From: Bog-532 sp963828445
GTDB lineage: Bacteria > Actinomycetota > Actinomycetes > Streptosporangiales > Streptosporangiaceae
Assembly (NCBI GenBank): GCA_963828445.1
Contig: CAWHFP010000005.1
Location: 248,001 to 312,000, forward strand
DNA length: 64,000 nt
Direction: 5' to 3'
Positions 16,312-25,472 of this stretch are shown piece by piece. The translations under genes and the position numbers were made by a program. The notes beneath the pieces are model-generated. The model saw only the letters and a list, made by a program, of their open reading frames with translations. It made no database searches and was not told the origin of the DNA. Numbering within the stretch: position 1 is the stretch's first letter; the number at the start of each line of letters is the position of its first letter.

Positions 16312-17144
16312 CCGGCCCCGCCCCCGGCCCCGGCCGCCTGCCCGCGGTGGAGTGCGACCAGATCACCTACACGTTCGGCTCCCACACCGCCGTGGACCAG
16401 CTGGACCTGGGGATCGAGCCGGGCGAGACGTTCGGGTTGCTCGGACCCAACGGGGCCGGCAAGACCACCACCATCCGGATGCTGGTCACGCTGCTCAAGC
16501 CGATGTCCGGCCGGGTCAGCGTGTTCGGCATCAACGCCGCGGCCCAGCCCATGCTGGTCCGGCGGCTGATCGGCTACGTGCCGCAGTTGCTGTCGGCCGA
16601 CGGCACCCTGACCGGCCGGGAGAACGTCGAGCTGTTCGCCCGGCTGTTCGACGTGCCCCGCAAGCAGCGAGGCGACCGGGTGGCCAGCGCCCTGGCCGCC
16701 ATGGGCCTGACCGACGCGGCCGGCCGCCGGGCCCGCACCTACTCGGGGGGCATGATCCGCCGCCTCGAACTGGCCCAGGCCCTGGTCAACGCGCCGCGCC
16801 TGCTGGTGCTGGACGAGCCGACGGTCGGCCTGGACCCGATCGCCCGCACCGACGTGTGGGACTACATCACCAAGCTGCGCGACGAGCACAACATGACCGT
16901 GCTGATGACCACGCACTACATGGACGAGGCCGACATCTACTGCGACCGGATCGCGCTCATGCACCTGGGCCACATCCGGGCCACCGGGACCCCGGACGAG
17001 CTCAAGGCCGCCCTGGGCGACGACGTGACCCTGGACGAGGTGTTCCGGCACTACACCGGCGGCACGCTGGACGACGGCGAGCCGGAGAAGGGAGGGATCC
17101 GCAGTGTCCGTAACACCCGCCGAACCGCGCGCCGCCTCGGTTGA
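16308..17144 (+). CDS. ABC exporter ATP-binding protein (DrrA-type)
   Basis: 278-aa ATPase of the daunorubicin-resistance/ABC-2 export class. Walker A GPNGAGKTTT, Q-loop VPQLLSADG, signature YSGGMIRRLELAQAL, Walker B LLVLDEPTVGLDP and switch MTTHYMDEAD are all intact. GTG 16308 overlaps the MarR stop. Its last 41 bases overlap the permease gene, whose start has the GGAGGG site at 17092-17097. The pair exports an unknown hydrophobic compound. Confidence 0.93.
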   Translation: MTGPAPGPGRLPAVECDQITYTFGSHTAVDQLDLGIEPGETFGLLGPNGAGKTTTIRMLVTLLKPMSGRVSVFGINAAAQPMLVRRLIGYVPQLLSADGTLTGRENVELFARLFDVPRKQRGDRVASALAAMGLTDAAGRRARTYSGGMIRRLELAQALVNAPRLLVLDEPTVGLDPIARTDVWDYITKLRDEHNMTVLMTTHYMDEADIYCDRIALMHLGHIRATGTPDELKAALGDDVTLDEVFRHYTGGTLDDGEPEKGGIRSVRNTRRTARRLG

Positions 17145-17943
17145 GCTGACCGTGCCCAGCGGCCTGGGGTTCGAGATCAAGAGCCTGTTCAGCCGGATCG
17201 TCACGCTGTGCTGGGTCGAGCTGTGCAAGATCAGGCACGACCGCTCTGAGCTGTACACCCGGGCCATCCAGCCCGCGCTCTGGCTGCTGATCTACGGCGA
17301 GACGTTCACCCACATCCACGCCATCCCCACCCCGCAGGGCGTCTCCTACCTGGCCTACCTGGCCCCCGGCATCATCGGCCAGTCCGCGCTGTTCGTGGCC
17401 ATCTTCTACGGCATCCAGATCATCTGGGAGCGGGACGCCGGGGTGCTGACCAAGCTGATGGTGACCCCCACGCCCCGGTCCGCGCTGATCACCGGCAAGG
17501 CGTTCGCGGCCGGCGTTCGGTCGGTGATCCAGGCCGCCGTGGTGGTGGTGCTGTCCGCCATCCTCGGGGTCGCGCTGACCGGCAACCCGCTCAAGCTGCT
17601 GGGCACCGCGGTCGTGGTCGTGCTCGGGTCGGCCTTCTTCTCCTGCCTGTCCATGACCATCGCCGGGCTGGCGCTGCAACGCGACCGGCTGATGGGCATC
17701 GGCCAGGCCATCACCATGCCGCTGTTCTTCAGCTCCAGCGCGCTCTACCCGGTGCAGGTGATGCCCGGCTGGCTGCAGGCCATCACCCGCTTCAACCCGC
17801 TGTCCTACGAGGTCGACGCGCTGCGCGGGCTGCTGATCGGCATCCCCACCAACCTCGGCCTGGACTTCGGCGTCCTGATCGGCGTGACCGTGGCCGGCAT
17901 CATCGCCGCCGCCGCCCTCCTCCCCCGCCTGGCCAAGGGCTAA
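17104..17943 (+). CDS. ABC-2 type exporter permease (DrrB-type)
   Basis: 279-aa membrane subunit with about six helices, of the ABC-2 family. Typical features are IQPALWLLIYGETF in the first helix, LAPGIIGQSALF, the GVLTKLMVTPTPRSALITGK loop and the late FNPLSYEVDALRGLL. GTG 17104 overlaps the end of the ATPase gene. Its stop codon overlaps by three bases the stop of the convergent gene at 17940-19403. Confidence 0.92.
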   Translation: MSVTPAEPRAASVELTVPSGLGFEIKSLFSRIVTLCWVELCKIRHDRSELYTRAIQPALWLLIYGETFTHIHAIPTPQGVSYLAYLAPGIIGQSALFVAIFYGIQIIWERDAGVLTKLMVTPTPRSALITGKAFAAGVRSVIQAAVVVVLSAILGVALTGNPLKLLGTAVVVVLGSAFFSCLSMTIAGLALQRDRLMGIGQAITMPLFFSSSALYPVQVMPGWLQAITRFNPLSYEVDALRGLLIGIPTNLGLDFGVLIGVTVAGIIAAAALLPRLAKG

Positions 17944-19403
17944 CTGGCCAGGAAGGACTCCCAGGAGAGCGGGAGCGGGACGGCAGCCTGACCTGATCGG
18001 CCTTCGGCCCGGACCTCGATCCAGGCGTCGGCCAGGCTCAGCGGCGGCAGCACTTCCAGACACAAGGCGACCTCGTCGTCGGCTCCCGCCTGGCCGCTGA
18101 CGCGGGTGACGTGCCAGCGGCCATTGCCGTCCAATATCCATATCGAAGGCCACGTGTACAGGTCCGGGTCCAGCTGGATCCGGCCGGCGGCCGGCCCCGT
18201 GCCGTACAGGTGCAGGAAGGTGCCGCCCGCGCAGTTGTGCAGTCCGAGCAGGGTCAGCCGCAGCCCGTCCAGCTCGGGCAGGGCGGCCGTGGCGACGGCA
18301 CAGCCATCGGGCACCCGGGCCGACCCGGATTGCTGGTACTGGGTGAGGACGCTGAGCCAGCGGCCGGGCAGATCCCGGGCGGGCGTGGCGGCTTGGGCGT
18401 GGGCGGCGGCTCGGGTGGTGATGCCGTGGCCGTCGACGCCGAGGCGGGCGCACAGCGCGGCCAGCTGGCCGGGGAGCGGACTGGCGGCCGGGAGGGCGCC
18501 GGCTTCGGTCAGCGCGGTGACGATGTCGCCGAGCCCGCTGGCGATGATGCCCAGGTCGGGCGGCCTGACGTGGGGCCCGTGCAGCCAGGGATCGCGCGGC
18601 TGGGCTGGTACCGCGGCCAGCAGCCGGGCCGCGATCGTGGCGAGCAGGTGCTCACCGGGGCTGTTCGTGGCCGGGCTGACCGTCACGTGGGAGCCATCGG
18701 GCCGAGTTTCGTTTCTCGCGGCCGTCAGCAGGATGCGGACGCCAGCCGACCCAGCTGGGCCGGACGCCAGGTCCAGCCAGCGTGGATCGTGGCTGGGCCC
18801 GGAGCGGACCATGAGCGTCCAGCCCTGGACGGGACTGCCGATGCCGCGGATGCTGACCGGATAGGTCCGGCCCCGGTCGTCGGTGGCGGTCAGCGAGTCG
18901 AACAGCCGAGGCCCACCCGGCTCCCAGCCGCCGGACGCCGAGCGGGTCCGCGCGACCACGTTGAACTGCGGCCCGGTCACGACCCGCGCGTAGGACAGCA
19001 GATAGAGCTGGGCCGGGCCGTCGACGCCTTCGAGCTGGATGATCCGCCCGAGCGGAACCGGCCTGATCACCGGCCCGGGGCCCGGATGGCGCGCCAGCAC
19101 GACCCGGCGCGCCGCCATCCGGCCCGCCACCGTGTCCCGGACCATGAGCTCGCTCAGCACCCTGGCCGCCCCACCCGGCCTTCGGCCGCCGCGAGCCAGC
19201 TCGAAGGCGTCCAGAATCCGATCCGCGGTGCCCGGATCCAGGGCCCCGACGATGACCAGCGCCTGAGCGACCCGGCGCACCCGCCCGTCATCCGCGCCGG
19301 TCAGCAGTTCCGTCTCAGCCAGCCGCCGCAGCCACCTCTCCGCCCCTTCGCGGTCCACCTCATCAGTGTCCCTCGCGCCCGCGTATTCAGGCGATTCGCG
19401 CAT
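17940..19403 (-). CDS. Unrecognised 487-aa protein
   Basis: I do not recognise the family. About residues 1-110 are helical and charged, including RWLRRLAETELLTG and AADRILDAFELARG-like segments; the remaining part alternates short beta-like strands (RIIQLEGVDGPAQLYLLSY, WTLMVRSGPS) with a Pro/Ala linker near 270-300 and a helical middle. No signal peptide, membrane helix or Cys cluster. Base composition and codon bias match real genes around it. ATG 19403; no clear ribosome binding site. It is convergent with the ABC permease, overlapping its stop codon by three bases. Confidence 0.65.
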   Translation of the reverse strand: MRESPEYAGARDTDEVDREGAERWLRRLAETELLTGADDGRVRRVAQALVIVGALDPGTADRILDAFELARGGRRPGGAARVLSELMVRDTVAGRMAARRVVLARHPGPGPVIRPVPLGRIIQLEGVDGPAQLYLLSYARVVTGPQFNVVARTRSASGGWEPGGPRLFDSLTATDDRGRTYPVSIRGIGSPVQGWTLMVRSGPSHDPRWLDLASGPAGSAGVRILLTAARNETRPDGSHVTVSPATNSPGEHLLATIAARLLAAVPAQPRDPWLHGPHVRPPDLGIIASGLGDIVTALTEAGALPAASPLPGQLAALCARLGVDGHGITTRAAAHAQAATPARDLPGRWLSVLTQYQQSGSARVPDGCAVATAALPELDGLRLTLLGLHNCAGGTFLHLYGTGPAAGRIQLDPDLYTWPSIWILDGNGRWHVTRVSGQAGADDEVALCLEVLPPLSLADAWIEVRAEGRSGQAAVPLPLSWESFLAS

Positions 19404-19542
19404 TCACCCCGATTCTTTTGGGGGCAAATGCGCAATCGCCTTGTTTGGGTCTGTGACGGGCGAGATAGATGGGGCCGCCGGGGCTGGGCCGCCGAATGCG
19501 AGTCGATCCAGGAAGCCAGGGCACGGGACCTGGGACCTAGGG

Positions 19543-19610
19543 GCCAGCGGGGCCCGGGGCCTAGGTGCCAGCGGGGCCCGGGGCCTGGGGGCCAGCGGGG
19601 CCCGGGGTCA
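19543..19610. repeat. 24-bp tandem repeat, three copies
   Basis: GCCAGCGGGGCCCGGGGC starts at 19543, 19567 and 19591, an exact 24-base period, followed by diverged copies to about 19680. The stretch 19404-20180 holds no gene I can support; it also carries an 18-bp direct repeat GCGGCGGGAAGAAGGCCG at 19853-19870 and 19906-19923. Confidence 0.75.
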
Positions 19611-20192
19611 AGCACCAGTGGGGCGGGATGGCCCGCCGGGGCCCGGGGCCAGGGCACCAGCGGGGCGGGACGGCCAGCAACGCGGCTTGGTGTCTGCCCT
19701 TGATGCTCACGCGAGTCAAGTGGCCGGAGCCGCTGGAGGCCGGGCTTTAACTGGTGCGTGGTGACCTGGGGCTCAGCGCAGTCAAGGGATGGGCACCCAG
19801 GATGGCGCAGGACCCGAGGGCGTGACCTTCGAGATGAGCAGAGAACGTAGTAGCGGCGGGAAGAAGGCCGACGGCGGGGTGTGCAGCGGGAGCGAAGGCT
19901 CAGCGGCGGCGGGAAGAAGGCCGTCGGCGGGCAGGGGGCGCGGCGGCAGGGCCGCGCGGGGGGTTCGGGGGGTCGTCCCCCCGGTAGATATCGGCCGCGG
20001 AGGATCGGGAAATTGGGCTGAAAGCCCAATGAACAGGGCTGGGCTGCGGCGGCGCCGCCTGCTCGGCCACACGCGGACGGGGGCACCGCGTGGCGAGCTG
20101 GCTTCGCGCGGACGGGGGCACCGCGCGGCGCGGCGCCGCCGCATGGCGTCACAATACAAGGACGGTCATCCGTCATCAAGTCATGACATGAG

Positions 20193-20302
20193 GTGACGTG
20201 TCGCCCGGGCGGGCGGGGGGTTCACGGTGACGCGCCGCCCGGGCAGGGCCGGGGGTTCAGGGTGACGCGCCGGCCAGGGCCGGGTGGGGGGTCAGGGTGA
20301 CG
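20193..20302. repeat. 34-35 bp tandem repeat over a gene end
   Basis: Four GTGACG-headed units begin at 20193, 20227, 20262 and 20297 (periods 34, 35, 35), each followed by a GCC/CGGGC-rich body ending GGGGGTTCA or similar. The array runs across the stop codon (20292-20294) of the minus-strand phosphatase gene, so its last codons are made of repeat. Confidence 0.7.
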
Positions 20303-21512
20303 GGGCCGGGGGGTCGGCGGGGCGGGGAAGGTCGGTGAGGCTGGCGCTGGCCCCTGCGATCGGGTGGCCGGTGGCGCCGGTCCAGTCCAGGCAGATGGCG
20401 ATGGCGTCGTCGGCCAGGTCGGTGCCCTCGCCGTGGGCCAGCAGGTCGCTGATGACGAAGCGCACGGCCTCGTTGGGGTCCTGCATCCGGGCGCTGCGCA
20501 GCGCGGCGGCGAGCGGGCCGTCGCCGTAGAGCGCGCCGCCGGGGTTGCGCGCGCCGTACAGGCCGTCGCTGATGATGATGAGCCGGTCCCCGGGGACCAG
20601 GCTCAGGGACTGGGTGCGGTAGCGGGTGTCGCTGAACATGCCCAGCGGCAACTGCTCGTCGAACGTCAGCGGCTCGATGTCGCCGCCCCGGACGCGGAGC
20701 GCGCGTGGTGAGCCCGCGTCGACGACTTCGGCTTCGCCGGTGGACAGGGCGATGCGCAGCAGCAGGGTGGACGAATGGGCCTTGCCGCCGTACTGGCCGT
20801 AGACGATGCCGTTGGCCAGCTCGGCGGCCTCGGCCGGGCCGGCCCCGGAGCGGCGGGCGTTGCGCAGCGAGTTGACCGCGAGCTGGGTGAGCAGGGCGGC
20901 GCCGATACCGCTGCCCATGCCCCCGCTGACCGACAGGGTCAGGTACTGCCGGGACAGCGACCAGTCGAAGTTGTCGCCGGACACCGTGTAGGCCGGCTCC
21001 AGCTGGCCGGCCAGCGAAAACTCCTTGGACGCGCAGGTACGACCGGGCAGCAGCTCCCACTGCAGCTCGGCCGCGATCGTGAGCCGCTTGCGTCGCCGCA
21101 CCTCGCGGTAGACGTCGGTGGCGGTGTCGGCCAGCCGCAGGGCCCGGCCCAGCGTGCCTGCCACCAGGGCCAGGTCGTCGGTCAGGGCCTCGTCGGCGCC
21201 GGCGGGCAGCCGGGCGGCCAGCACGCCGGTCCGCTCGCCGTACACGGCCAGCGGCAGGTAGAGGTGATCACCGTCACGGACCAGGCGGACCGCGGCGTAG
21301 GCCTGCCCGGCCGGGTGGTGGTTGACCAGGACGGCCGGGCCGCCGCTGCCGTCACCGAACGGGACCAGGTGCGACTGGTGATAGTCGATGAGCAGGACTT
21401 CGGTGCCGGACACCCCGAGCCAGGCGTCCACGGCGGTCCGGGCGGCCTCGATCAGCATGGGCGGCTGGGCGGACCAGATGGCCCGTTCCACGGTCTGGCG
21501 GTCTACGGTCAT
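20292..21512 (-). CDS. PP2C/SpoIIE-like protein with altered metal site
   Basis: 406 aa: an N-terminal sensor-like half (about 1-140, possibly a diverged GAF domain), a helical linker KRLTIAAELQWELLPGR typical of RsbU-type phosphatases, then a SpoIIE/PP2C fold. The first metal Asp is present (SGDNFDW, where active members have GGDWYDA), and DDAIAICL near the end matches the last acidic pair. The central GD-x-GHG motif reads SGGMGSGIGAA, so its Asp is missing. It may be a weak phosphatase or a binding protein. It is transcribed away from the MarR gene at 21615 and near a complete Rsb module. Confidence 0.75.
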   Translation of the reverse strand: MTVDRQTVERAIWSAQPPMLIEAARTAVDAWLGVSGTEVLLIDYHQSHLVPFGDGSGGPAVLVNHHPAGQAYAAVRLVRDGDHLYLPLAVYGERTGVLAARLPAGADEALTDDLALVAGTLGRALRLADTATDVYREVRRRKRLTIAAELQWELLPGRTCASKEFSLAGQLEPAYTVSGDNFDWSLSRQYLTLSVSGGMGSGIGAALLTQLAVNSLRNARRSGAGPAEAAELANGIVYGQYGGKAHSSTLLLRIALSTGEAEVVDAGSPRALRVRGGDIEPLTFDEQLPLGMFSDTRYRTQSLSLVPGDRLIIISDGLYGARNPGGALYGDGPLAAALRSARMQDPNEAVRFVISDLLAHGEGTDLADDAIAICLDWTGATGHPIAGASASLTDLPRPADPPAPSP

Positions 21513-21614
21513 GGTCTATCCCGTGCGTTCGGTGGCAGCCAGGGGCCAGGTTATGGGGGTCAGTCGACCACATGATGGGTGCTTTGTGGCGCCCGAGTGT
21601 GCAAGAGTTAGTCC

Positions 21615-22136
21615 ATGGCCTCGGACAAGGCTGACCCGGCCGCAGCTCAGCGGGCGGCGGCCGAGGTGGAGGCGACCGCCGAGGCTCTGGTGGGAATCTG
21701 GGCGCACGTCGCCGAGTCGCTCGACGTCCGCGTCTCCCCGACCCAGCTGCGAGCGCTCACCGCGGTGGGCCGGTACGGCGAGCTTAACCTGAGCCAGCTC
21801 GCGGAGACTCTGGGCGCGCTGCCGTCGTCGGCCAGCCGCCTGTGCGACCGGCTGGAAGCCGCCGGTCTGCTCACCCGGGACACCGGGCGAGCCAGCCGCC
21901 GCGCCGTCAGCCTGCGGCTGACCCCCGAGGGCGAGGCCCTGCTGGAGCAGGCCCGGACCAGCCGCCAGGAGCAGATCGCCCAGGTCCTGGACGCCATGAG
22001 CCCGGCCGACCGGACCGACCTGGCCCAGGGCCTGGCCGCGTTCCAGCGCGCGGCCGAGCCGGAGGGACTGCCGGCCGCCTCGTCCGACGGGAACAGAGCC
22101 CCGGGCGGCGGTATCCCTTTCTCCATATCCGCGTGA
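21615..22136 (+). CDS. MarR-family transcriptional regulator
   Basis: 173-aa winged-helix regulator. DNA-binding segment: LNLSQLAETLGALPSSASRL, recognition/wing LTRDTGRASRRAVSLRLTPEG. The C-terminal 25 residues are Gly/Pro-rich and probably disordered. ATG 21615 has no strong ribosome binding site. It lies between two PP2C-type phosphatase genes and is divergent from the one at 20292-21512 (102 bases between starts), so it may regulate it. Confidence 0.82.
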   Translation: MASDKADPAAAQRAAAEVEATAEALVGIWAHVAESLDVRVSPTQLRALTAVGRYGELNLSQLAETLGALPSSASRLCDRLEAAGLLTRDTGRASRRAVSLRLTPEGEALLEQARTSRQEQIAQVLDAMSPADRTDLAQGLAAFQRAAEPEGLPAASSDGNRAPGGGIPFSISA

Positions 22137-22198
22137 AGCGGGACAAGACCGAACGCGGCGGTCACTGAGTCCGGACCCGGGCGCGCCCATGGGCGCGC

Positions 22199-23908
22199 TC
22201 ATTGGCGTTCCGGGGTCAGCTGGCAGATCAGCAGGCAGGTGTCGTCCTCCCGGCTGCTGTCGGCCAGCATGACCTCGCACACGGTGTCGGCGATCTGCTC
22301 CGGGCCGCCCGCGGCCGCCCCGAACACGTCGGCCAGCTGGTCGATGCCGACGTCGATGACGGCGTCGCGCCGCTCGATCAGCCCGTCGGTGTAGAAGATC
22401 AGCGTGGCCCCGGGCCGCAGCGGCACCGGGATGGCCTCGAAGGTGTGGTCGAGGGGCAGGCCGAGCATGGGGCCGCGATACTCCAGCCGGCGCACGGAGC
22501 CGTCGGTGTCGCGCAGCAGGGGCGGCGGGTGGCCCGCGGTGGCCAGGCTCATCTGGCCGTCGGGACTGACCATGGCCAGGATCGCGGTGGCGCAGTGGTC
22601 GGGGTCCAGGTGCCGGATCAGCCCGTGCAGCCGGGTCAGCACCTCGCCCGGATCGGCCAGGTCCATGGCGTAGGCCCGCATGGCCGTCCGGAGCTGGCCC
22701 ATCAGCGTGGCCGCGGCCAGCCCGTGCCCGGCCACGTCGCCGACGGCCAGGACCAGCGTGCCGTCCGGCCGGTGATAGGCGTCGTACCAGTCGCCGCCCA
22801 CGTTCAGCCCGATGACCGCGGGCAGGTAGCGGGCCGCGCAGTCGGCGCCGGGGCCGGTCGGCAGCTCGGTCAGCATGGCGTGCTGCAGCTGCTCGGCCAC
22901 CTCGCGCTCCTGCTCGAAGCGCAGCGCGTTGGCCAGGGCGGCGGCGGCCCGGCCCGCGGTCTCGGACACGATGACCACGTCGTCGTGGGCGAACGCGCGG
23001 CCGGGCGGGGTGACGGTGAGCACGCCGAGCACCGTGCCCAGCGAGACCAGCGGGACGACCAGCATCCCGTGCTGGCCGGTGTCCGGGCCCGGGGTCAGCT
23101 GCTCGACCCGGCGGGTCTCCCGGACCCGGCGCACCGCCGGGGGCGCGGCCGGGTCGGCGGGCTCGCCGGGCAGGACGGCGGGCGCGCCGTACAGCTCCAG
23201 CTGGCCGCTCTCGGCCACCAGCCACACCTCGGTGGCCTCCGCGAACCTGGGCACCAGCAGGGTCGACAGCCGGGACAGCACCTGCCGGTGGTCGAGCGAG
23301 GCGCCGAGCACCGCGCCGACGTGGCTGAGGAAGGCCAGCCGGGCCCGGGCCGCCTCGGCGGCACCGCGGGCCGCCTCGGCCGCGGCCCGGGCGGCCTGCT
23401 CGGTCTCCAGCAGCTCGCGCTGCCGTTCGCTGCTGCGGGTGAGAAGTTCGGCCTGGTCGGCCAGTTCCGCGTGCAGGGCCAGCAGGCCCTGGTCGGTGCT
23501 TTCCAGCTCCTGCCGGTGCCGGATCAGCTCGGCGTCCTGCCCGGCCACGATGTCGAGCAGGGTCGGGACCGCCTCGTGGGACCAGATGGACCGGTACTCG
23601 GTGGGCAGCCGGACCTCGGCCAGGACCTCGTCGTCGACGGTCACCACGGCCACCCGGTGACCGTCGGTGTAGACGAGCGGGCAGGCGACCCGGGCCGAGG
23701 CGCCGTCGCGCAGCCGGGACCACAGCGCGGCCACGGCGTGGTTGCGTTCCTCGGCGCCGGCTTCGAGCGAGGTCAGCAAGGTGGCCAGGTTGGCGCAGAT
23801 CTGGGCCGGGTCGCTGGCCGGGTCGGGGGCCGAGCCGTCCCGCGAGCCGTCTCGTGGGCCGTCCCGTGGGCCGCGGGTGCGGGCCGAGAAGAGGGACTCG
23901 TCCGGCAT
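22199..23908 (-). CDS. GAF-domain PP2C phosphatase (RsbU-like)
   Basis: 569-aa serine phosphatase likely to dephosphorylate a STAS-domain antagonist in partner switching. Order: N-terminal helical region, coiled coil about 140-205 (ending ETEQAARAAAEAARGAAEAA), a GAF-like sensor about 210-340, linker EQEREVAEQLQHAML, then a full PP2C domain with GGDWYDAY, GDVAGHGLAAA, FYTDGLIERR and REDDTCLLI, all metal residues present. ATG 23908 overlaps the stop of the gene before it (TGATG), so it is translationally coupled and is the last gene of the rsbR-S-T operon. Confidence 0.9.
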   Translation of the reverse strand: MPDESLFSARTRGPRDGPRDGSRDGSAPDPASDPAQICANLATLLTSLEAGAEERNHAVAALWSRLRDGASARVACPLVYTDGHRVAVVTVDDEVLAEVRLPTEYRSIWSHEAVPTLLDIVAGQDAELIRHRQELESTDQGLLALHAELADQAELLTRSSERQRELLETEQAARAAAEAARGAAEAARARLAFLSHVGAVLGASLDHRQVLSRLSTLLVPRFAEATEVWLVAESGQLELYGAPAVLPGEPADPAAPPAVRRVRETRRVEQLTPGPDTGQHGMLVVPLVSLGTVLGVLTVTPPGRAFAHDDVVIVSETAGRAAAALANALRFEQEREVAEQLQHAMLTELPTGPGADCAARYLPAVIGLNVGGDWYDAYHRPDGTLVLAVGDVAGHGLAAATLMGQLRTAMRAYAMDLADPGEVLTRLHGLIRHLDPDHCATAILAMVSPDGQMSLATAGHPPPLLRDTDGSVRRLEYRGPMLGLPLDHTFEAIPVPLRPGATLIFYTDGLIERRDAVIDVGIDQLADVFGAAAGGPEQIADTVCEVMLADSSREDDTCLLICQLTPERQ

Positions 23909-24996
23909 CAGCGCGCACCTCCGGCCAGGACGACCACGGCGGCGTCGTCGCCCCGGGTGGCGGCGTCGCGCCAGACCAGGGTGGCCAGGACGGCCGGGTC
24001 GTGCCGGGTCACGCCGGGATAGCGGGACACGTCCCAGGACGAGCGGATGCCGTCGCTGTGCGCGGCGAACAGGCTGTTGTCGTGCCAGCGGGTGACCGCG
24101 GCCTGCGGTCGCAGCCGCTGGCCCAGGCCGAGCGTGCCCATGCTGGAGACCAGCCCCCAGGACTGGCCCCGCCGGCCCGAGGCCTTCGAGAGGCCCGAGT
24201 CACTGGACAGGCCCGAGGGGCCCGCGGTGCCGGGGGCGCCCAGGCGGGCGCCGATGTTGCCGACCCCGCTGTAGGTGAACCGGCCGCCGGCCAGCCGGGC
24301 GACGCCGGCCACCGCGCCCCGGCCCCCGGCCAGCTGGCGGTTCAGCTGGCCGAGCAGGGCCACGGGGTCACCGGCCTCGGCCGGGCCGGCTTCCGTGATC
24401 GTGTGCAGGCTGACGGCGGCGGCCTTGGCCGCGTCCGGGCCGTGGCCGAGGCCGTCCACGATGGCCACGGTGAGGCCGCCCGCGTCCTCGATCACGGCCC
24501 AGGCGTCACCGCTCTCCTGCTCCCCCGGCCGGGCGGCCAGGATGCCGCCCACCCGGGCCGGGCCGGCCATGACCTCGGCCCCCGGGCCGGTCCGCGCGAT
24601 GACCACCGTGCCCGCGGCGGCCGCGGTGAACAGGTCGAAGACCCCGGCCGCGCGCTGGCAGGCGCCCAGGCCACCGCCGAGCGAGTCGGCGGTCGAAAAT
24701 CCGTCGGCCATGGCCGCGGGCACGTCCGGGATGCCGGGGCCGTGGTCGGTCGCGGCCAGCTGGACCCAGGCCGCCGGGCCCGGGTCGGTGGCGGTGGCCA
24801 CCAGCCGGCCGTCGCGGCCGTAGCGGGCCAGGTTGGTGGCCAGCTCGGTGGCGATCAGCGCGCAGGCGGCCCGGTCGGCCGCGCTCAGGCCGGCGTGGGT
24901 CACGGCGGCGTCGGCCATGGCCACCGCGGCGTGCACGTGACTAGGGTCCCCGACCGGTAGATCCCAGCCGGCCGTGACCGCGAAGGCCGCGGTCAT
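23908..24996 (-). CDS. HATPase-PP2C fusion (anti-sigma kinase/phosphatase, RsbX-like)
   Basis: 362 aa. The N-terminal half is a histidine-kinase-like ATPase of the RsbT/RsbW type (N box IATELATNLARYG, G1 ATDHGPGIPD, G2 LGGGLGACQRAAG). The C-terminal half is a PP2C-like domain with AIVDGLGHGPDAAKAA, SDGIRSSWD and GDDAAVVVL. Such fusions accompany stressosomes and may reset RsbR/RsbS phosphorylation. ATG 24996 overlaps the rsbT stop (ATGA), and is preferred over the in-frame GTG at 25077 inside rsbT. Its own stop overlaps the next start. Confidence 0.85.
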   Translation of the reverse strand: MTAAFAVTAGWDLPVGDPSHVHAAVAMADAAVTHAGLSAADRAACALIATELATNLARYGRDGRLVATATDPGPAAWVQLAATDHGPGIPDVPAAMADGFSTADSLGGGLGACQRAAGVFDLFTAAAAGTVVIARTGPGAEVMAGPARVGGILAARPGEQESGDAWAVIEDAGGLTVAIVDGLGHGPDAAKAAAVSLHTITEAGPAEAGDPVALLGQLNRQLAGGRGAVAGVARLAGGRFTYSGVGNIGARLGAPGTAGPSGLSSDSGLSKASGRRGQSWGLVSSMGTLGLGQRLRPQAAVTRWHDNSLFAAHSDGIRSSWDVSRYPGVTRHDPAVLATLVWRDAATRGDDAAVVVLAGGAR

Positions 24997-25472
24997 GGCC
25001 GGAAGGACATCCGGGGCCGGATCGGCGGCAGGCCGGGCGCACGCGAACCGGGCGCGGGCCGGCTGGGCGCGGCCCACATGGTGATGGTGACCGTGGTGCC
25101 CGCACCCGGGGCCGACTCGATGCGGAACTCGTCGACCAGCCGCCGGGCCCCGCCCAGGCCGAGCCCGAGGCCCTGGCCGGTGGTGTGCCCGTCGGTCAGG
25201 GCCTGGTCGATGTCGGCGATGCCGGGACCGTGGTCGGAGACGACCAGCCGGACCCCGCGCAGCGTGCCCGGCACCGGCTCGACCAGCACCTCGCCGCCGC
25301 CGCCGTGCACCACGGCGTTGCGGGCCAGCTCGCTGACCGCGGTCACCAGCTTGGTCTGGTTGACCAGGCTGAACCCGGCGTCGGCGGCGGCCCCGCGGGC
25401 GGCCTCGCGCACGGCCATCAGGTCCACGTCGCTGCGCACCGGGAGCGCGGCGCGGGCGGTGCCGATGCTCAT
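24993..25472 (-). CDS. rsbT: Stressosome switch kinase RsbT
   Basis: 159-aa serine kinase/ATPase of the GHKL fold. N box ELARNAVVHGGGGE, G1 SDHGPGIAD, G2 GLGLGLGGARRLVDEF are intact. In the family RsbT phosphorylates RsbR and RsbS, leaves the stressosome, and activates a downstream PP2C phosphatase. The C-terminal 25 residues (Pro/Arg-rich) are not conserved in the family. ATG 25472 overlaps the rsbS stop by four bases. Confidence 0.9.
   Translation of the reverse strand: MSIGTARAALPVRSDVDLMAVREAARGAAADAGFSLVNQTKLVTAVSELARNAVVHGGGGEVLVEPVPGTLRGVRLVVSDHGPGIADIDQALTDGHTTGQGLGLGLGGARRLVDEFRIESAPGAGTTVTITMWAAPSRPAPGSRAPGLPPIRPRMSFRP

Noticed and set aside
19404..20180. Possible small genes on the plus strand around 19789-20196
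   Set aside because: Start sites lack ribosome binding sites, the proteins are Arg/Gly-rich and the DNA is made of repeats.
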